A DNA stretch of 52,038 nt from Paracoccaceae bacterium (GCA_902606585.1 CACLGX010000009.1:1-52038); one strand, 5' to 3'. Counted from the stretch's first letter, positions 1-9,225 are shown. The notes: generated by a model not told the origin, from the sequence alone. Numbers and translations: made by a program.

Positions 1-594
1 TAGGCAAACAACTAGAAAAGTTAACTGAATATAAAATGACATGGAAGCTGCTGACTCAGTTTTTCCAATATATCGTGTAAGCATGTGTAGGGTCGCGTAT
101 CCAAATGCTGCCATTAAGGGTAAAAGTGACGCTGTTTGAAAAGTTGCTGATCCAGGCCTCAAGATGACTAGTACACCAATCAATCCAATGGTAACAGCCG
201 CCCACCGTCGAGGACCAACATTTTCTTTTAAAAAAATAACAGAAAAAATAGTTATCAATAATGGACTTATAAAGAAAATTGCTACGCCTTCAGCTAATGG
301 TAAAGTCGCCAATCCCAGAAAAAATGTTATATTTGCAAATACAACGCAGAAACCTCTTAAAACATGAAGCCCAAGTCGATTTGTATAAAGTACTTGGACG
401 CCGCCTGATAGTGGAACAATAATCGAGAATAAGACTATTAATCCCACTAAAGAACGGATTAAAACCACTAAGTGCAGAGCATAGTCTTTGCTAATAAATT
501 TAATTGCTACGTCATTTGTTGAAAAACAAAATACTGCAATTATAGCGCTCAACGATCCAAAAACTGCTGCGCTGCGTTCTGTAAATAATTTCAT
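1..594 (-). CDS. EamA/DMT-family exporter, 3' end cut by window edge
   Basis: Reading the minus strand from the ATG at 594 gives 198 codons with no stop before base 1, so the C-terminus lies outside the window. The protein starts MKLFTERSAAVFG and consists of hydrophobic helices separated by short basic loops (for example TNRLGLHVLRG and KENVGPRRWA). The early CFSTNDVAIKFI motif and the PLAEGVAIFFISPLL segment are typical of the first EamA repeat of drug/metabolite transporters. Members move metabolites across the inner membrane. The gene lies 142 bases downstream of the hydantoin racemase on the same strand, so it could export or import a product of that pathway. The substrate cannot be read from the sequence. 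Family assignment is firm; function within the family is open. Confidence 0.85.
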   Translation of the reverse strand, partial: MKLFTERSAAVFGSLSAIIAVFCFSTNDVAIKFISKDYALHLVVLIRSLVGLIVLFSIIVPLSGGVQVLYTNRLGLHVLRGFCVVFANITFFLGLATLPLAEGVAIFFISPLLITIFSVIFLKENVGPRRWAAVTIGLIGVLVILRPGSATFQTASLLPLMAAFGYATLHMLTRYIGKTESAASMSFYIQLTFLVVCL

Positions 595-736
595 ATGGTC
601 AAGACTGCGATTTTATTGCAAAATTTTATATGTCTGAAGCGACAATAATTTGTAAATTGGCCGTTTTCAGAATTCATTTAAACGCATTGGTCTGTTTTGA
701 TCTTCAAACTAGTTTATGCTCGTGGTGCAAATTAAA

Positions 737-1390
737 TTATTGTTTTAGCAATATTGTTCCAACAGCCATGCTAACTGCTGCCTGAGTAGGATCAATTACT
801 GGAATTCTTAACTCTGCTTCCAAGTTCAACCGATGACGCGACATCCCAGCGCAACCAAGGATAATTACACCCGCCCCCATTTTAATCAACTGATATCCAA
901 CCTCGACAAGTCTTTGATATGTTCTAGTGCCATTCGCACTTTCATCTACAGAAATATTAAGTGCAATCTCGCCAGCTAATCTGTTCAAGACTTGCATTCT
1001 TGAGAGGTAACGACGATGCCGTTCAACTGATGCATCTGAAATTGCAATTACGCCAAATAGGTCAGCGCGAGACAAAGCGGTTAATACGCCACTCTCCTGT
1101 ATTCCAAATACCGGTTGTGAAGTAACAGAACGACAAGCATCAATCCCTGGATCAGAGTAACAGGCAATAATAAATGCGCCTGCGTCTTTTCTAGTTCTTA
1201 CATAATTAGCAAGTGGAATTACTACACTGTCTGTATCCAATTGGCTCTCTATTCCAAAGGGACCTTCTGTGAGAGTGATGCATTCAATGAAGGAATCGTC
1301 AAATTGGTTAAAGGGGGCCAAACTTTTTTCCAGACCATCAGTAACGGATTGATTAGAATTAGGGTTAATTACAACTACTGGTCTTATCAT
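737..1390 (-). CDS. Hydantoin/Asp-Glu racemase family protein
   Basis: This 217-aa protein matches the hydantoin racemase branch of the Asp/Glu racemase superfamily. These enzymes interconvert D- and L-5-substituted hydantoins without cofactor, using two cysteines as acid and base. Both are visible: Cys77 in IIACYSDPG and Cys180 in ILGCAGM, at the usual distance. The N-terminal VVINPNSNQSVTDG strand-loop is also characteristic. The length fits the family (about 210-250 aa). Its ATG overlaps the hydantoinase stop by four bases (ATGA), so the two are translationally coupled and probably act in sequence: racemise, then open the ring. Maleate isomerases and aspartate racemases share the fold, but the neighbours favour hydantoin. 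Confidence 0.85.
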   Translation of the reverse strand: MIRPVVVINPNSNQSVTDGLEKSLAPFNQFDDSFIECITLTEGPFGIESQLDTDSVVIPLANYVRTRKDAGAFIIACYSDPGIDACRSVTSQPVFGIQESGVLTALSRADLFGVIAISDASVERHRRYLSRMQVLNRLAGEIALNISVDESANGTRTYQRLVEVGYQLIKMGAGVIILGCAGMSRHRLNLEAELRIPVIDPTQAAVSMAVGTILLKQ

Positions 1391-2835
1391 TTAAATATCT
1401 CCGCACCGAAGTTAGTCTTGGGTTCGGTCTCAGGTAATGAACTACCAGTAAGCCCCGAAAGATCTGTGCGTCCACGATATATGAAATTACCATCACCCGG
1501 CTTGACATGTAGTTTTCCATCATCAATCACCCGTTGACCACGGTTCAAAACTGTGGTCGGCCAGCCTTTGATCTTCATACCTTCAAAGGGATTATAATCC
1601 ATTGCATCATGCATTTCACCCGCAATTCGGGTTTCGCTTGGATCCCAGATTGCGATATCAGCATCAGCTCCAATCGCAAGTGTCCCCTTCCGCGGCAACA
1701 TACCGTAAAGTCGGGCAGCATTAGTTGATGATAATGCAACAAATTGATTTATTGAAATTCTGCCTTTCAATACCCCTTCTGAGAACATTAATGGAAGTCG
1801 CATTTCAATTCCTGGCATACCATTAGCGAAGCCACGGAAATCTACATTATGACCATTAAAAAATTTCCCACTTTCATCAAATCGGTACGGAGCATGATCC
1901 GACGACACAACACTAAAAGTTCCGCCTGCTATATGACGCCAAAGTGCCTCTTGAGTAGCAACATCTCGGAGCGGTGGTGAACAAATGTATTTTGCACCCT
2001 CAAGCTTTGGCTTATTAAGATCCTCTCGCGTTAGAAAAATATATTGAGGGCATGTTTCGCTAAAAACATAGGCGCCATCCATTCGCGCTTTTGCGACTAG
2101 TTCAGCGCCGGTCGGAGTTGATACATGGACAATCATTAAAGGTGCGTTGGCAAGTTTTGACAAACTGATCGCTCTATTTATGGCCTCTTCCTCAGCAATT
2201 CCTGGTCGTGCAGGCGCATGATAGCGCGGTTCCGTATAACCTGCCTGCGTCAATGAGTTTGACATCCAACTTAGCATATCATGGTTTTCAGCATGCACCA
2301 TTGTAAGTCCACCGTGTCGCCGTGCGACAGTTAAAATGTCAAGTAATTGAGCATCTGTTACTCTTGTTGCATAAGTCATAAAAACTTTAAATGAGGTTAT
2401 CCCCCGCTCAAAAGCATATGGTAACTCATTAAGAACGTCTTGATTAGGATCTGTAAGAATGAGGTGATATGAGTAATCAATTACAGATTTTGTTTCCGCC
2501 CGTCGATCGTATTCATCAATTGTGTCAGAAATACTTTCACCTTTTTTTTGCGCAGCAAATGGGACGAATGAGGAATTCCCTCCAAAAGCCGCTGATATAG
2601 AGCCAGTTTCATAATCGTCCGATGTCATAACCCCCATGCCACTCTCTTGGGCAATATGGCAATGTGGTTCAATGCCACCAGGCATTACTAATTTTTCATC
2701 AGCGTTTATTACATCATAACCATCAAGGCTTTCTCCCAAGGTTGCGATCTTTCCACCTTTAATGCCTATATCCGCAATGAAGGTTTCATTGGCGGTTACT
2801 AGCTTACCGCCTTTAAGTACCAAGTCATGCTTCAT
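1387..2835 (-). CDS. D-hydantoinase / dihydropyrimidinase
   Basis: This 482-aa cyclic amidohydrolase opens hydantoin or dihydropyrimidine rings to N-carbamoyl amino acids. The TIM-barrel metal ligands are visible: H58 and H60 (in GGIEPHCHI), the carboxylated-lysine candidate K150 (SFKVFM), H181 (MVHAEN), H237 (VHVST) and D313 (SSDHAPY). The first metal box is slightly unusual, since most relatives read GGIDxHTH or GGIDxHVH; here Glu and Cys replace Asp and Thr. The start is fixed by AAGGAG six bases before the ATG. That Shine-Dalgarno sequence directly follows the stop of the decayed SDR upstream. The gene is coupled to the racemase downstream and lies in one block with the carbamoylase. Stereochemistry and substrate (hydantoin, dihydrouracil or an N-methyl hydantoin) are inferred from context only. 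Confidence 0.88.
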   Translation of the reverse strand: MKHDLVLKGGKLVTANETFIADIGIKGGKIATLGESLDGYDVINADEKLVMPGGIEPHCHIAQESGMGVMTSDDYETGSISAAFGGNSSFVPFAAQKKGESISDTIDEYDRRAETKSVIDYSYHLILTDPNQDVLNELPYAFERGITSFKVFMTYATRVTDAQLLDILTVARRHGGLTMVHAENHDMLSWMSNSLTQAGYTEPRYHAPARPGIAEEEAINRAISLSKLANAPLMIVHVSTPTGAELVAKARMDGAYVFSETCPQYIFLTREDLNKPKLEGAKYICSPPLRDVATQEALWRHIAGGTFSVVSSDHAPYRFDESGKFFNGHNVDFRGFANGMPGIEMRLPLMFSEGVLKGRISINQFVALSSTNAARLYGMLPRKGTLAIGADADIAIWDPSETRIAGEMHDAMDYNPFEGMKIKGWPTTVLNRGQRVIDDGKLHVKPGDGNFIYRGRTDLSGLTGSSLPETEPKTNFGAEIFK

Positions 2836-2846
2836 GATTAACTCCT

Positions 2847-3233
2847 TTACACTGACTTAATCAAACCAATATCACAACGAATTAAACTCCCAGTAATATA
2901 ACTGGCCCAGTCACTTAAAATAAAAGATGCGGTGTCCGCAAATTACTTTACCTTGCCATAGCTACCAACTGGAATAGTTGTTTTAATTTCTTTTCTCACG
3001 CTTTTTAGTGTTTGATCTATTTTTTCAGCAGCAGTCTGATCAAGTTCGTCAATTCGCTTTTTGCGCAATCTACTTGGCAATAGCCTATTTACAGTCACAC
3101 CAGAAACACCAATATTCAGGGAAAAGTCCATCGAAATATCCGTACTGAACAGATCTAACTCGCCTTTTCCTGTGAAAGTTATAGCAGAAACAATAAAAAC
3201 ATCTTCTGAGTGAAGGTTTACTAACTGTGACAC
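2847..3233 (-). pseudogene. Decayed short-chain dehydrogenase, interrupted by a nonsense codon
   Basis: An open frame of 96 codons starts at 3233 and stops at TAA (2945-2943). The same frame then continues for another 31 codons to TAA at 2849-2847. Residues 44-96 (GVTVN...LLPSRL...TIPVGSYGKV) and the part after the stop (FADTASFILSDWASYITGSL, then IRCDIGLIKSV) read together as the C-terminal third of an SDR. In intact relatives an E commonly sits where the TAA is, so one GAA-to-TAA change would explain the stop. The Rossmann N-terminus and the YxxxK active site are absent. Residues 1-43 do not look like SDR and may come from a rearrangement. A short protein could still be made from 3233, only three bases after the flavin-reductase stop. 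An enzyme of this fold cannot work without its NAD-binding half. Confidence 0.75.
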
Positions 3234-3236
3234 AAT

Positions 3237-3872
3237 CTATCTCTTCTTGTGATGAGCGCGCTTAGGCCTGGGAATTGAGTATCTTCTTATTCTACTAATC
3301 TCAGCATATTGATCAGCGAAGAGACGTGCGACTGGGTAATCATTCGCCCAATCCACTTGAAGTGTTGTAGAATCGATCAATCCTTCTTTCGCGAAAACAC
3401 CCACAGCCCGGCCAAGCAAAATGGATCTTTCACTACTTAATGACAAAGACATTATTCGTTCACACTCTATAGCTACAGGTGCGTCCGTAAGTCTTGGTGG
3501 CTTTACTTTTTTAGACGAGGTTAACGACAAGCCAAGTAAATCGGGTTCGCTTTCGCCTGGAGCATAAGTAGCAGCGGTATCAACCATATTTCTCAATATG
3601 TTTGATGAAACCAAATTCACTACAAATTCATTGAGTAAATTTATGTTGTTCTCAGTATCTTTTGCGGTTCCATCCGCCTTCTGTTCTAGCCCTAGAATGA
3701 TAACCGCAGGATTTTGGCCAAACAGGTTAAAAAATGAATAAGGAGCAGCGTTAGTTTTTCCTTCTAAATCTGCTGTAGTAACCCAAGCAATCGGACGAGG
3801 TATCACTAAGGCGGTTAATAACTTATAACGCTCATTGGCTGACAGTTCATCTAGATCGATATGATGCGACAT
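3237..3872 (-). CDS. Flavin reductase-like (FMN-binding) protein
   Basis: This 211-aa protein belongs to the flavin-reductase-like/DIM6-NTAB split-barrel family. It has the early LVIPRPIAWVTT segment, the NAAPYSFFNLFGQNPAVIILG core that contacts FMN, and DTENNINLLNEFVVNLVS. These proteins bind FMN and reduce it for a partner oxygenase, or act directly as flavoenzymes. No partner monooxygenase is obvious nearby, so its role in a hydantoin operon is unclear. Its ATG overlaps the carbamoylase stop (TAATG), so it is translated from the same message. The C-terminus is strongly basic (RPKRAHHKKR). Family assignment is firm; substrate unknown. Confidence 0.85.
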   Translation of the reverse strand: MSHHIDLDELSANERYKLLTALVIPRPIAWVTTADLEGKTNAAPYSFFNLFGQNPAVIILGLEQKADGTAKDTENNINLLNEFVVNLVSSNILRNMVDTAATYAPGESEPDLLGLSLTSSKKVKPPRLTDAPVAIECERIMSLSLSSERSILLGRAVGVFAKEGLIDSTTLQVDWANDYPVARLFADQYAEISRIRRYSIPRPKRAHHKKR

Positions 3873-4798
3873 TAATCAGGTCTCACAACACCAGTCTGGG
3901 CTGAAATCCGCTTGTAATGCTCAATACGTCTATGTCGTGCAAAATCAAATATTGTGCTTTTGCCAAAATTGCATGCATCCATATCACACGCATGCATAAT
4001 AAGCTCATCTTCTTCACTCGATGCTTTAGCCACGACGTTACCATTAGGGTCAACAATGATTGAACCTCCAATTAGTGGATGATTATCCTCTGAGCCAGCC
4101 TTGGCTACGCCAATGACCCAAGTAGAATTTTGATAAGCTCCCGCAGTCATGCATAGTTCTGAATGATAAAGTCTTTTTTCTTGGCCTTCATCAGACATCT
4201 GACTATTTACCGATGGGGTGTTGTATCCAAGCATTAAAAGTTCCACACCCTGTAAACCCATCTCGCGATATACTTCCGGCCACCTGCGGTCATTACAGAT
4301 GCACATGCCCATTATCGCTTTTAAGTTCCGCCATACGGGAAAACCGAGGTCCCCGGGTAGAAAATATCTTTTCTCCAAATGCTGGAATGCTCGATCGTGG
4401 TCGTATTCCGAATGCCCAGGCAAATGAATCTTACGATATTTACCAATAATATTACCAAACCTATCGGTGAGAATCGATGTATTAAAGTGTGATCCATCAG
4501 AAGTTAGTTCTGCATAACCGAAAGATATTGCAATACCCAATTCTTTCGATTTTATAAACAATGGCATGGTAGCTTCGTTAGGCATTTTTTTTTCGAACCA
4601 AACATCCACGTCAGCTTGTTTTCCGAAAAACCATCGTGGGAAAAAAGTTGTTAAGCATAATTCAGGATACACGACGAGGTCACAGCCGGCAGTATGCGCT
4701 TCCTTCATTAATGCTAGCATCCGCTCTACCACAGCGTCCCGGGGTTCAGCTTTTTGAATAGGGCCCATTTGTGCCCCGCCAATCACTATTTCACGCAT
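3872..4798 (-). CDS. N-carbamoyl-D-amino acid hydrolase (nitrilase superfamily)
   Basis: This 308-aa protein releases CO2 and ammonia from N-carbamoyl-D-amino acids, the products of D-hydantoinase. The nitrilase catalytic triad is visible: E46 (VYPELCLTTFFPRW), K123 (KYRKIHLPGH) and C168 (MCICNDRRWPE). The blocks TTFFPRW, FNTSIL, FQHLEKRYFLPGDLGFPV and GYNTP closely match what I recall of the Agrobacterium D-carbamoylase, beyond general nitrilase similarity. Length is as expected. GGAGAAAAGA precedes the ATG. It is the first gene of a run (carbamoylase, flavin reductase, SDR remnant, hydantoinase, racemase) with overlaps or minimal gaps. Together these enzymes would convert racemic hydantoins to D-amino acids in the cytoplasm. 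Confidence 0.9.
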   Translation of the reverse strand: MREIVIGGAQMGPIQKAEPRDAVVERMLALMKEAHTAGCDLVVYPELCLTTFFPRWFFGKQADVDVWFEKKMPNEATMPLFIKSKELGIAISFGYAELTSDGSHFNTSILTDRFGNIIGKYRKIHLPGHSEYDHDRAFQHLEKRYFLPGDLGFPVWRNLKAIMGMCICNDRRWPEVYREMGLQGVELLMLGYNTPSVNSQMSDEGQEKRLYHSELCMTAGAYQNSTWVIGVAKAGSEDNHPLIGGSIIVDPNGNVVAKASSEEDELIMHACDMDACNFGKSTIFDFARHRRIEHYKRISAQTGVVRPD

Positions 4799-4949
4799 TC
4801 TTTTCTCCTACTTTAAAAACATACACTAAACTTTTTACTAACCTACCTAACTGAACGCACAATTGACCACAGTATTACTAGGTAAATGCCCGCTACTGAA
4901 ATAATTTTTGACGCATTATATGTGACCGACCTCGTCATATCTGTCGAGT

Positions 4950-5531
4950 TTAGTCCAACCACTTCTCTACTGTAACAGGTGAAAATTTAACTAACAAATT
5001 AATTAATTCTTCGGGGTCGGAATTAACCACAATGCCGTTTATATGCGCAGATGGAAGAAATCTTTCTGCAATCATATGTTCAATGAATGCGATTAAGTTC
5101 CCAAAATAGTTATCAATGTTTAATACGCCAAGGGGTTTTGAGGTTTCGCCAAGTTGATTTAGAGTCCAAACTTCCATAAATTCTTCTAAGGTCCCAATTC
5201 CTCCAGGCATCATGATGCATGCGTCAGCTAATTCAATCATTCTCGCTTTACGAGATTGCATAGTTGGAAATGTTTCTATCATTGATAAATTAGGGTGTAC
5301 TTGATTCTTAGCTTTTAGTCTTTCGGTAATGACTCCAGTAACATTAGCACCTTCTTCAATTGCAGAATTGGCTAAAACTCCCATTAATCCTTTGTTGGTT
5401 CCTCCATATACGAGGTTAATTTTACGTTTAGCTAAAACTTTTCCTAGTATGGTTGCAAACTGTGTATAACTCTCGACACGACCATTATTTGACCCACAAT
5501 AAATCGCTACTGTTTGAATTTCATTGGCCAT
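4950..5531 (-). CDS. LOG family protein (cytokinin-riboside 5'-monophosphate phosphoribohydrolase-like)
   Basis: This 193-aa protein is often mis-annotated as lysine decarboxylase. The LOG signature PGGIGTLEEFMEVW and the upstream SRKARM arginine box are both present, as are an N-terminal IYCGSNNG phosphate loop and VYGGTNKGLMG. Characterised LOG proteins cut the N-glycosidic bond of nucleoside 5'-monophosphates, releasing the base and ribose 5-phosphate. That could feed a nucleobase into the neighbouring ring-opening enzymes, but this is inference. GGAAGG lies upstream of the ATG. The gene is separated from its neighbours by about 150 and 217 bases in which I see nothing specific, so it may be transcribed alone. 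Confidence 0.88.
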   Translation of the reverse strand: MANEIQTVAIYCGSNNGRVESYTQFATILGKVLAKRKINLVYGGTNKGLMGVLANSAIEEGANVTGVITERLKAKNQVHPNLSMIETFPTMQSRKARMIELADACIMMPGGIGTLEEFMEVWTLNQLGETSKPLGVLNIDNYFGNLIAFIEHMIAERFLPSAHINGIVVNSDPEELINLLVKFSPVTVEKWLD

Positions 5532-5748
5532 TTATAGCCTTCCTTATTAGCAAAATGATTTGTGCCTTATAGCTCTTATGCTATCTTTTTGCGATTATAT
5601 CCAGATAGATATCTTTGGATAGTAGCTAGGAATTATAATCTTAAAAAATACTTAAATAGTATCATTTATCTAATGAATTTAAAGTAAAGTATAAACGCTA
5701 GCTGATTGCCAAATTTGGTTCAACTCGAAATGCTTTTAGTCGCTTGGT

Positions 5749-6534
5749 CTATCCACCTCCAGCAGATGAAACGACAGAAGTTGCTCCGCGGGTAGCCCAA
5801 CCAGTCGTGCGTCGCTCAATGTATGCGCATATTTCATAAATCACGATACCCATGATAGCCACTACGATTAAGCCAGCAAAAACAAGAGGAACGTCGAACC
5901 GAGAACTTGCGTTTAACATAAGGTAACCAATGCCTTTGTTTGCAGCGATTGTTTCCGCGATAACCGAACCAACGAGTGCGAGTGTAATTGCAACTTTCAA
6001 TGCTGCAAAGAAATAAGGTGCAGAGCTTGGAAGGCCAACCTTCAACAAAATGTCTTTTTTTGACGCGCCCAGGGAGCGTAAAACATCTTCTAATTCTGGC
6101 TCAACTGTTGCTAAGCCAGCGGCTACGTTTACCACTATTGGAAAAAAGGCTAACATGAATGCAGTAATGATCGCTGGAGGTGTACCAATACCAAACCAAA
6201 TCACTAAAATAGGTACGATAGCAACCTTGGGAACAGAATTAAAAGCAATAAGTAGTGGGTATAATGCGCGATATAATAAAGTCGACCAACCAACTGCTAT
6301 TCCGATACCTAAACCCCCTAAAACCGCGAAAACAAAGCCTATTAATGTAGTGAAGAGTGTCTGCCAAGCATGAATGGCAATTACAGGCGCCCACTTAACT
6401 AAACTTTCAATGATTGCAGATGGCGCTGGTAAAACAAATTTGGGAATGGCGAATATTAAAACGCAAATCTCCCAGAATATTAAGGTAGAAGCTACGATTA
6501 ACCACGGGCCAAATCTATTGATGTGTTTATTCAT
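5749..6534 (-). CDS. ABC transporter permease, SsuC/TauC/ThiX type
   Basis: This 261-aa inner-membrane permease has about six helices and the cytoplasmic EAA loop (LRSLGASKKDILLKVGLPSSAP) that docks the ATPase. Motif and length fit the nitrate/sulfonate/taurine/pyrimidine-precursor importer class. I chose the ATG at 6534; a TTG at 6558 would add MHGKVNAK and has no ribosome-binding site. It follows the ATPase by about 50 bases on the same strand. The matching binding protein is encoded divergently at 13487-14536, on the other side of three hydrolase genes and an SDR. The cargo is probably a cyclic N-compound used by these hydrolases, but the sequence does not identify it. Confidence 0.88.
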   Translation of the reverse strand: MNKHINRFGPWLIVASTLIFWEICVLIFAIPKFVLPAPSAIIESLVKWAPVIAIHAWQTLFTTLIGFVFAVLGGLGIGIAVGWSTLLYRALYPLLIAFNSVPKVAIVPILVIWFGIGTPPAIITAFMLAFFPIVVNVAAGLATVEPELEDVLRSLGASKKDILLKVGLPSSAPYFFAALKVAITLALVGSVIAETIAANKGIGYLMLNASSRFDVPLVFAGLIVVAIMGIVIYEICAYIERRTTGWATRGATSVVSSAGGG

Positions 6535-6584
6535 TTTAGCGTTCACTTTCCCATGCAACTTTTTTGCTGGTTAATTTATTTTCT

Positions 6585-7385
6585 TTATTGCCGCTCTAAA
6601 GATATGTGGTTTCTTAATTCCTCCACTAAAGCAACAAAATCTGGTTTATATGTATCGCTCAGACTTCTAGGGAAATCAAACTCCACATTTTTCTCTATTA
6701 CGATTTTACCTGGTCTTGAAGACATTACATAAATTTTTTGAGATAAATAAATTGCTTCTCGTAAGTCATGAGTAACTAATATGACGGTAAAGCGTTTCTC
6801 CATCCAAAGTTTTTGCAAAACGCCCCACAATTCTTCTCGCGTGAAAGCGTCGAGTGCTGCAAAGGGCTCATCAAGCATTAGGAGTTCAGGCTCGTGCATA
6901 AGAGCCCTACACAAAGATACACGTTGCTTCATACCACCTGATAATTCGTGAGGCGCACTCATCGCAAAGTCCTTCAATCCAACGGTCTCGAGTAAAGCAT
7001 AAGCTTTTTCTTCGTATTTTAATCGGTTTCTTTTTAGGTCTTTCCTGTATCCATCTACAATTTCCAATGGTAACATAATATTATCTAAAGTGTTGCGCCA
7101 AGGTAATAAGGTTGGGTTTTGAAACGCCATACCAGCAATCTTTAATGGACCGTTAACGGGTTTATTGGCAACCTTTATAGTCCCAGCACTCGGTGGAATT
7201 AGGCCTGTCACTAGCCTCATTAACGATGATTTTCCACATCCTGATGGTCCCACCACTGCAATGAAGGACCCCTTTTCTACGTGTAAATTTGTTCCTTCTA
7301 GCGCTTTTACACCAGAAGCATTATCACCATATATTATGTCCACATTTTTTAATTTTACGAAAGCTTGTTCGTTGGTTGCTGACAT
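6585..7385 (-). CDS. ABC transporter ATP-binding protein, SsuB/TauB type
   Basis: This 266-aa ATPase powers the adjacent permease. All nucleotide-binding motifs are intact: Walker A GPSGCGKS (46-53), Q-loop Q89 (AFQNPTLLPWR), signature LSGGMKQR (148-155), Walker B LLMLDEP (168-174) with the catalytic Glu, a D-loop ALD, and switch His H206 (VTHD). The PTLLPW after the Q-loop is common in nitrate/sulfonate/taurine ATPases. It lies downstream of the TRZ-type amidohydrolase with a gap of about 165 bases and is followed by the permease. The C-terminal part (DFPRSLSDTYKPDF) also resembles this subfamily. Confidence 0.93.
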   Translation of the reverse strand: MSATNEQAFVKLKNVDIIYGDNASGVKALEGTNLHVEKGSFIAVVGPSGCGKSSLMRLVTGLIPPSAGTIKVANKPVNGPLKIAGMAFQNPTLLPWRNTLDNIMLPLEIVDGYRKDLKRNRLKYEEKAYALLETVGLKDFAMSAPHELSGGMKQRVSLCRALMHEPELLMLDEPFAALDAFTREELWGVLQKLWMEKRFTVILVTHDLREAIYLSQKIYVMSSRPGKIVIEKNVEFDFPRSLSDTYKPDFVALVEELRNHISLERQ

Positions 7386-7550
7386 TGTTATTCACCTATT
7401 TCCGCCATCGGTTTAATATGCTTGAGATTACGTGGCTTGCATTTTTTAGAGTCCATTTTGCGCTATCTCTCTACCTAGAATATTAAATAGAGACAAACGG
7501 TTTGACCTTTTTTTGAGATTAATTAAAACCCGTTCGCCAATACTTTAAAG

Positions 7551-9050
7551 TTAAATCCTCGCAATTCGGCATGGGCCGCATTCTGTTGCATGAACTCTCT
7601 TCACCATACTTTTGATGTTTGGATGCATTTTTTTAGCTCTGTTAACAGCACTTTTTGCGTCTCTCTCTAAGCGTTTAGAAATTTCAATAGCTTCATCAAA
7701 TATGCTTTGTTTATTTATTGAACTCACTTCACCATTTTCTACAATTTGTTTTCCGGATACAAAAACTTCCCGAACGCTGTTTCCGCTCTCATAATGTAAT
7801 ACCTGTGTTTCTGGGTCTCCCAAAGGTGTATAAGTGATGGATTTAGAATCCAATAAAACGATGTCAGCATGTTGACCAGCTTTCAATACGCCTCTCTTGT
7901 TTTCGGCACCGAGCATTCTAGCGCCATTAACCGTTGCTAGCCGTAACATAGGCCCAGCTTCTATCCAAAAATCGCTGTCACTTTCTGTGACCCTGTGCAA
8001 AAGTGTTGCAAGGCGGATCTTTTCAAACATTGAACCATTTGCAGCGTTGAGTCCGTCCGTTCCTAGTGCTACCGGGACACCTGATTCCACTAAAGAGAGA
8101 AGGGGCTGTATTCCCGAACCTAAGATTAAATTGCTAGAAGGATTATGTACAACGGTAGCACCGGCTTTGGATAACGCGTCGATCTCGTCTACTGAACACC
8201 AGACGAAATGCGCAAATGAACTGAGTGGACCCGCTAAACCATAATCATGCAAATATTTAACAAAACCGCGTTGATCGCGAATTTTTGACATGATGAGTTG
8301 GGTTTTTGCCTCTAATAAATGAGTATGATTACCGATCCCATGCTTATTACAAAATATCCCTGCTTTTTTCAGAAGTTTGTCGGAACAACGCTGTGGGCTA
8401 TCCACTCCCAGCATAATGTTTACAAGTGGATGCGCGGCCCAATTTTCAAGCACCTCCTCGACAGTTTCAAAATACGCTTCAATGTTTGGTTTATTTTTGG
8501 GCAGCCAAGTTGTAAGTTCTTCGTTCGGCATATCTTCTTCGAACGGCACAGTTTCGACAAAAGGAAGATCAGAGAACATTGGAGCCAAAGAGGCTCTCAT
8601 TCCAACGTCCGCATAAGCTTGTGCAATTGCGTCTAACGCTTCTGTTGTATGAAAAGGCCTATGAGAACAATGATCAAGACACGCCGTTGTTCCAGTTGAT
8701 ACCATTTCGATCGCCCCTAAAATTGCGGAAACATAAGCGTCTCGTGGACTTCTTTTGCCAGCTGAAGCAATTGCGTTTATCATAAACGCATCCAGCGGCA
8801 AAGCATCAACGCTACCTTTTAAAAGTGCGCCGTAGCTATGAACGTGGCCGTTAACAAGGCCTGGAATTGCTATTCTATCCCTACCGTCAATTTTTTTTAC
8901 CGGCTTCGAACCTTTGTATTCAAAAACTTTTTTTGGCCCACAAAATAGAATTTTGTCATTTTCAATCCAAATTTCGCCATCTACGATAACACTTTGTTTT
9001 TCGTCGAGAGTTATTATAGTTGGCCCTTCAATGCTAAATAGGGAACTCAA
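7551..9050 (-). CDS. Amidohydrolase, TRZ/ATZ/chlorohydrolase family deaminase or hydrolase
   Basis: This 499-aa metal-dependent hydrolase belongs to the family of triazine hydrolases, guanine/8-oxoguanine deaminases and SAH deaminase. Likely metal ligands are H69 and H71 (NGHVHSYG), H244 (HTHLLEA) and D332 (LGTDGLNA); H281 (FAHFVW) is the usual second-shell His. The start is a TTG, supported by AAAGGA six bases upstream and by the N-terminal beta sandwich beginning directly after it; the next in-frame ATG would remove conserved sequence. The substrate is a heterocycle or amide not predictable from motifs. It is encoded with an importer and an allantoinase-like enzyme, consistent with stepwise dismantling of an imported ring. 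Confidence 0.85.
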   Translation of the reverse strand: MSSLFSIEGPTIITLDEKQSVIVDGEIWIENDKILFCGPKKVFEYKGSKPVKKIDGRDRIAIPGLVNGHVHSYGALLKGSVDALPLDAFMINAIASAGKRSPRDAYVSAILGAIEMVSTGTTACLDHCSHRPFHTTEALDAIAQAYADVGMRASLAPMFSDLPFVETVPFEEDMPNEELTTWLPKNKPNIEAYFETVEEVLENWAAHPLVNIMLGVDSPQRCSDKLLKKAGIFCNKHGIGNHTHLLEAKTQLIMSKIRDQRGFVKYLHDYGLAGPLSSFAHFVWCSVDEIDALSKAGATVVHNPSSNLILGSGIQPLLSLVESGVPVALGTDGLNAANGSMFEKIRLATLLHRVTESDSDFWIEAGPMLRLATVNGARMLGAENKRGVLKAGQHADIVLLDSKSITYTPLGDPETQVLHYESGNSVREVFVSGKQIVENGEVSSINKQSIFDEAIEISKRLERDAKSAVNRAKKMHPNIKSMVKRVHATECGPCRIARI

Positions 9051-9225
9051 CCGTATTCCTTTCTATTGATTGAACCAATGTGAAAATAAAACAAAAGGTT
9101 GTGATCATGGTACTAATATTTTTACGTCAAACAAGTAAAAGTACTCAACTTTTGGTTATAGAAAAATAATCAATAAAGATAAGATTAAATTTTAAGCGTA
9201 TATTAACACTTGTATAGAAAATGGT

